Both the position numbers and the translations under genes were made by a program. Below the pieces are notes generated by a model. That model had not been told where the DNA came from, made no database searches, and saw only the letters and a list, made by a program, of their open reading frames with translations. A stretch of 64,000 nucleotides of DNA from an uncultured Prevotella sp. (GTDB taxonomy: Bacteria > Bacteroidota > Bacteroidia > Bacteroidales > Bacteroidaceae). The stretch spans positions 11,186 through 75,185 of the forward strand of contig CAMPYS010000006.1 of NCBI GenBank assembly GCA_946998295.1. The letters run 5' to 3'. Of this stretch, positions 62,538-64,000 are shown piece after piece (within the stretch, counting starts at the first letter, position 1; every line of letters starts with the position of its first letter).

Positions 62538-63473
62538 TTACTCTTCTGAGTTTCTTTTTAATATGTTTAAAAGGGTTTGAGGTTTCATATTTGCTATAAA
62601 TACACCTATCAAAATTAAAGCACTTCCTATTGCAGCTTGAACTGTCATAGCTTCTCCAAGAAATATAGCACTAATTATGACTGTACAAACTGGACTAAGA
62701 TAGTTATAATTAGCTGTCTTCACAGCACCAAGCTTTTCTGTTACATAACTCCAAGCTCCGAAACCAAAAAAAGAAGCAACCAAACCTAAAAATAAAAGAT
62801 TAAAAGTAACAGGTATGTTTGTTAAAAACTCATGCAAAGGAAATGTCCAAGGTTTTGCTATAAAAACAGGTAAACCTGTCAAAGCACCATAAAAAAACAT
62901 TTTTCGTGTTAAAAAAGCTGCACCATATTTACTTCCTAAAGGACGCAATAATAAACAATATGCTCCAAAAGATGCTGTAGAAAGAATAGCTAATATATCA
63001 CCTAATAAACGATTTTTCACAACACCACTATTAGCACTTCCTCCGAATATAATAAAAGCAACTCCAAATAATGCGATTATTGAGCCAATAGCTAAAGGTT
63101 TTGTTAGCTTTTCTCTACAAAATAAAATTGCTAAAAACATAGTAAAAATGGGAGATGTACATAATATAAAACTAATATCATTAACACTACCTATTTCAAC
63201 TGCAAAATTTTCTGGAATAAAATAAAGAGAACCTCCCAATATACCACAAACTACCATCAATAACTCATCCTTAAGACTATCTGACATAAATTTCTTATAG
63301 GAAAGAGACCACATTGCTAAATAGGCTATTATATAACGAGATAAAAAGACTTCTTCTGGGCGCATACCACCACCTATAACAACTTTAGTATTTACAAGTG
63401 TAGCTCCCCAAACACTAACTATAATTATAGCTATAATATGGTATAAGATTGTATAATTTTTATTTTTTTGCAT
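62538..63473 (-). CDS. EamA-family membrane transporter
   Basis: The 311-residue protein has ten predicted helices arranged as two EamA repeats (DMT superfamily), with SVWGATLVNTKVVIGG near the start and GLVASFFGFGAWSYV in the second half. The substrate is unknown; members export amino acids, metabolites or carry nucleotide sugars. ATG 63473 is chosen because the -7 box TAACTTTG (minus, 63521-63528) lies just upstream; a longer in-frame start at 63575 would precede the promoter. It converges with lpxB. Confidence 0.85.
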   Translation of the reverse strand: MQKNKNYTILYHIIAIIIVSVWGATLVNTKVVIGGGMRPEEVFLSRYIIAYLAMWSLSYKKFMSDSLKDELLMVVCGILGGSLYFIPENFAVEIGSVNDISFILCTSPIFTMFLAILFCREKLTKPLAIGSIIALFGVAFIIFGGSANSGVVKNRLLGDILAILSTASFGAYCLLLRPLGSKYGAAFLTRKMFFYGALTGLPVFIAKPWTFPLHEFLTNIPVTFNLLFLGLVASFFGFGAWSYVTEKLGAVKTANYNYLSPVCTVIISAIFLGEAMTVQAAIGSALILIGVFIANMKPQTLLNILKRNSEE

Positions 63474-63520
63474 AGTATCGATATAGTATTTTATTCCGTA
63501 TTTATTAATTAATAGTGTTG

Positions 63521-63528
63521 CAAAGTTA
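63521..63528 (-). promoter_or_regulatory. EamA gene -7 element
   Basis: CAAAGTTA on the plus strand reads TAACTTTG on the minus strand, with a leader of about 40 bases to ATG 63473. Confidence 0.5.
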
Positions 63529-63957
63529 ACTAATTTAAATAATAGAAACAATACTATTTTAAATAAGAATAACATCCATAATAGTTAATTTTAATTAATA
63601 AAAATGACGACAAATAGTTTAATTAGCTGAAAAACAGTATATAGCATTGTGAAATAATATACATAATTTATTCGTTTGTTAAATAATAAATAGCTTGTTA
63701 AATTATAAATAGACTACACAGATAATATTATTCTTAACAGTGTTAAAGACATTTATTAAATATCGAATGAGCTATAATTACAGTAATAACACATGATAGG
63801 TTCGTAAATAAAAGAATATTATAATAAAGGTATTTAATTTCATCAGTTAACTTATTTTATAGAAATTATCTTGTACACCCCCATAAAAACAAAAAAGTAT
63901 TATTTTTTTGGTTTATAAGTATTTTATTTATACCTTTGCAAACACTTACATCAGTAA
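63529..63957. other. Intergenic region before the tRNA gene
   Basis: About 430 A+T-rich bases with no ORF, repeat or hairpin I can support, apart from the tRNA promoter at its right end. Confidence 0.4.
63907..63938 (+). promoter_or_regulatory. tRNA-Val promoter
   Basis: TTTG (63907-63910), a 20-base spacer and TACCTTTG (63931-63938) form one of the best consensus promoters in the window. The start would fall about 13 bases before the mature tRNA. Confidence 0.7.
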
Positions 63958-64000
63958 GGGCGTTTAGCTCAGTTGGTTTAGAGCATCTGCCTTACAAGCA
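63958..64000 (+). tRNA. tRNA-Val (anticodon UAC), cut by the window end
   Basis: The sequence starts GGGCGTTTAGCTCAGTTGG, with a D-arm containing GCTCAG...GAGC and an anticodon stem TCTGC with a loop reading CTTACAA, giving anticodon TAC. Only the 5' half is present. A Val(UAC) tRNA at the start of a tRNA cluster is plausible. Confidence 0.85.

Noticed and set aside
63474..63575. Longer EamA ORF from 63575
   Set aside because: The -7 box at 63521-63528 lies inside this extension, so it is upstream of the transcript.

Overview
The window is a chromosomal stretch of a Bacteroidota bacterium, most likely a low-G+C member of the Prevotellaceae (order Bacteroidales). The sequence is very A+T rich, about 30-33% G+C by eye. 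Most transcription units are preceded by the Bacteroidota promoter signature (TAnnTTTG at -7, often with TTG or TTTG 17-22 bases upstream), and Shine-Dalgarno sequences are mostly weak. Lineage markers include a three-gene menaquinone-type fumarate reductase/succinate dehydrogenase, an OmpA-family porin, a BspA-type leucine-rich-repeat protein with a type IX secretion (T9SS) sorting tail, an OstA/SurA/PpiC envelope operon, and a rel-DUF5683-parB-parA cluster. A parS-like site near 8.95 kb and parAB at 58.7-60.4 kb suggest that the window lies near the replication origin.

Layout. 0-2.4 kb: a 5'-truncated one-component regulator and a phosphodiesterase. 2.4-5.9 kb: frdCAB on the minus strand. 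6.4-12.6 kb: mnmG, apt, parS, uvrC, dtd, a MazG-like gene and deoC. 12.7-16.6 kb: a polyprenyl synthase and, divergently, polA. 16.6-17.2 kb: a gene-free stretch with a terminator, 46-bp tandem repeats and a possible gene relic. 17.2-19.7 kb: lptB divergent from mlaEF. 19.9-27.5 kb: a C69 dipeptidase, GDP-fucose synthase, purB, a pseudouridine synthase with a low-complexity tail, and asnS. 27.8-33.3 kb: two glycosyltransferases facing a tlpA-like gene, an ABC exporter and nadK. 33.5-38.0 kb: a DJ-1-type deglycase, ispD, recG and an M23/LysM peptidase.

The region 38.1-43.1 kb is the accessory part. It holds a ThiD-like/AraC fusion regulator with a palindromic promoter region, a possible relaxase relic, a clearly G+C-richer HU-family gene with a structured leader, and a bspA-type gene bracketed by two 120-bp direct repeats. 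The core resumes at 43.1 kb: pdxT-pdxS, ompA, then a minus-strand envelope/repair operon guaB-ppiC-surA-ostA-(small membrane protein)-mutL. At 54.8-55.5 kb two tiny genes lie downstream of a promoter that abuts a nine-base G tract, a candidate phase-variable locus. The window closes with rel, DUF5683, parB and parA (minus), surE and lpxB (plus), an EamA transporter (minus) and the 5' part of a tRNA-Val gene.

The best candidates for something undescribed are: (i) the G9-tract/small-protein locus at 54.8-55.5 kb; (ii) the kinase-derived AraC regulator and its operator-like promoter at 38.1-39.4 kb; (iii) the repeat-bracketed bspA cassette beside the high-G+C HU gene. All functional statements rest on reading motifs in the sequence and family knowledge; no database search was run.
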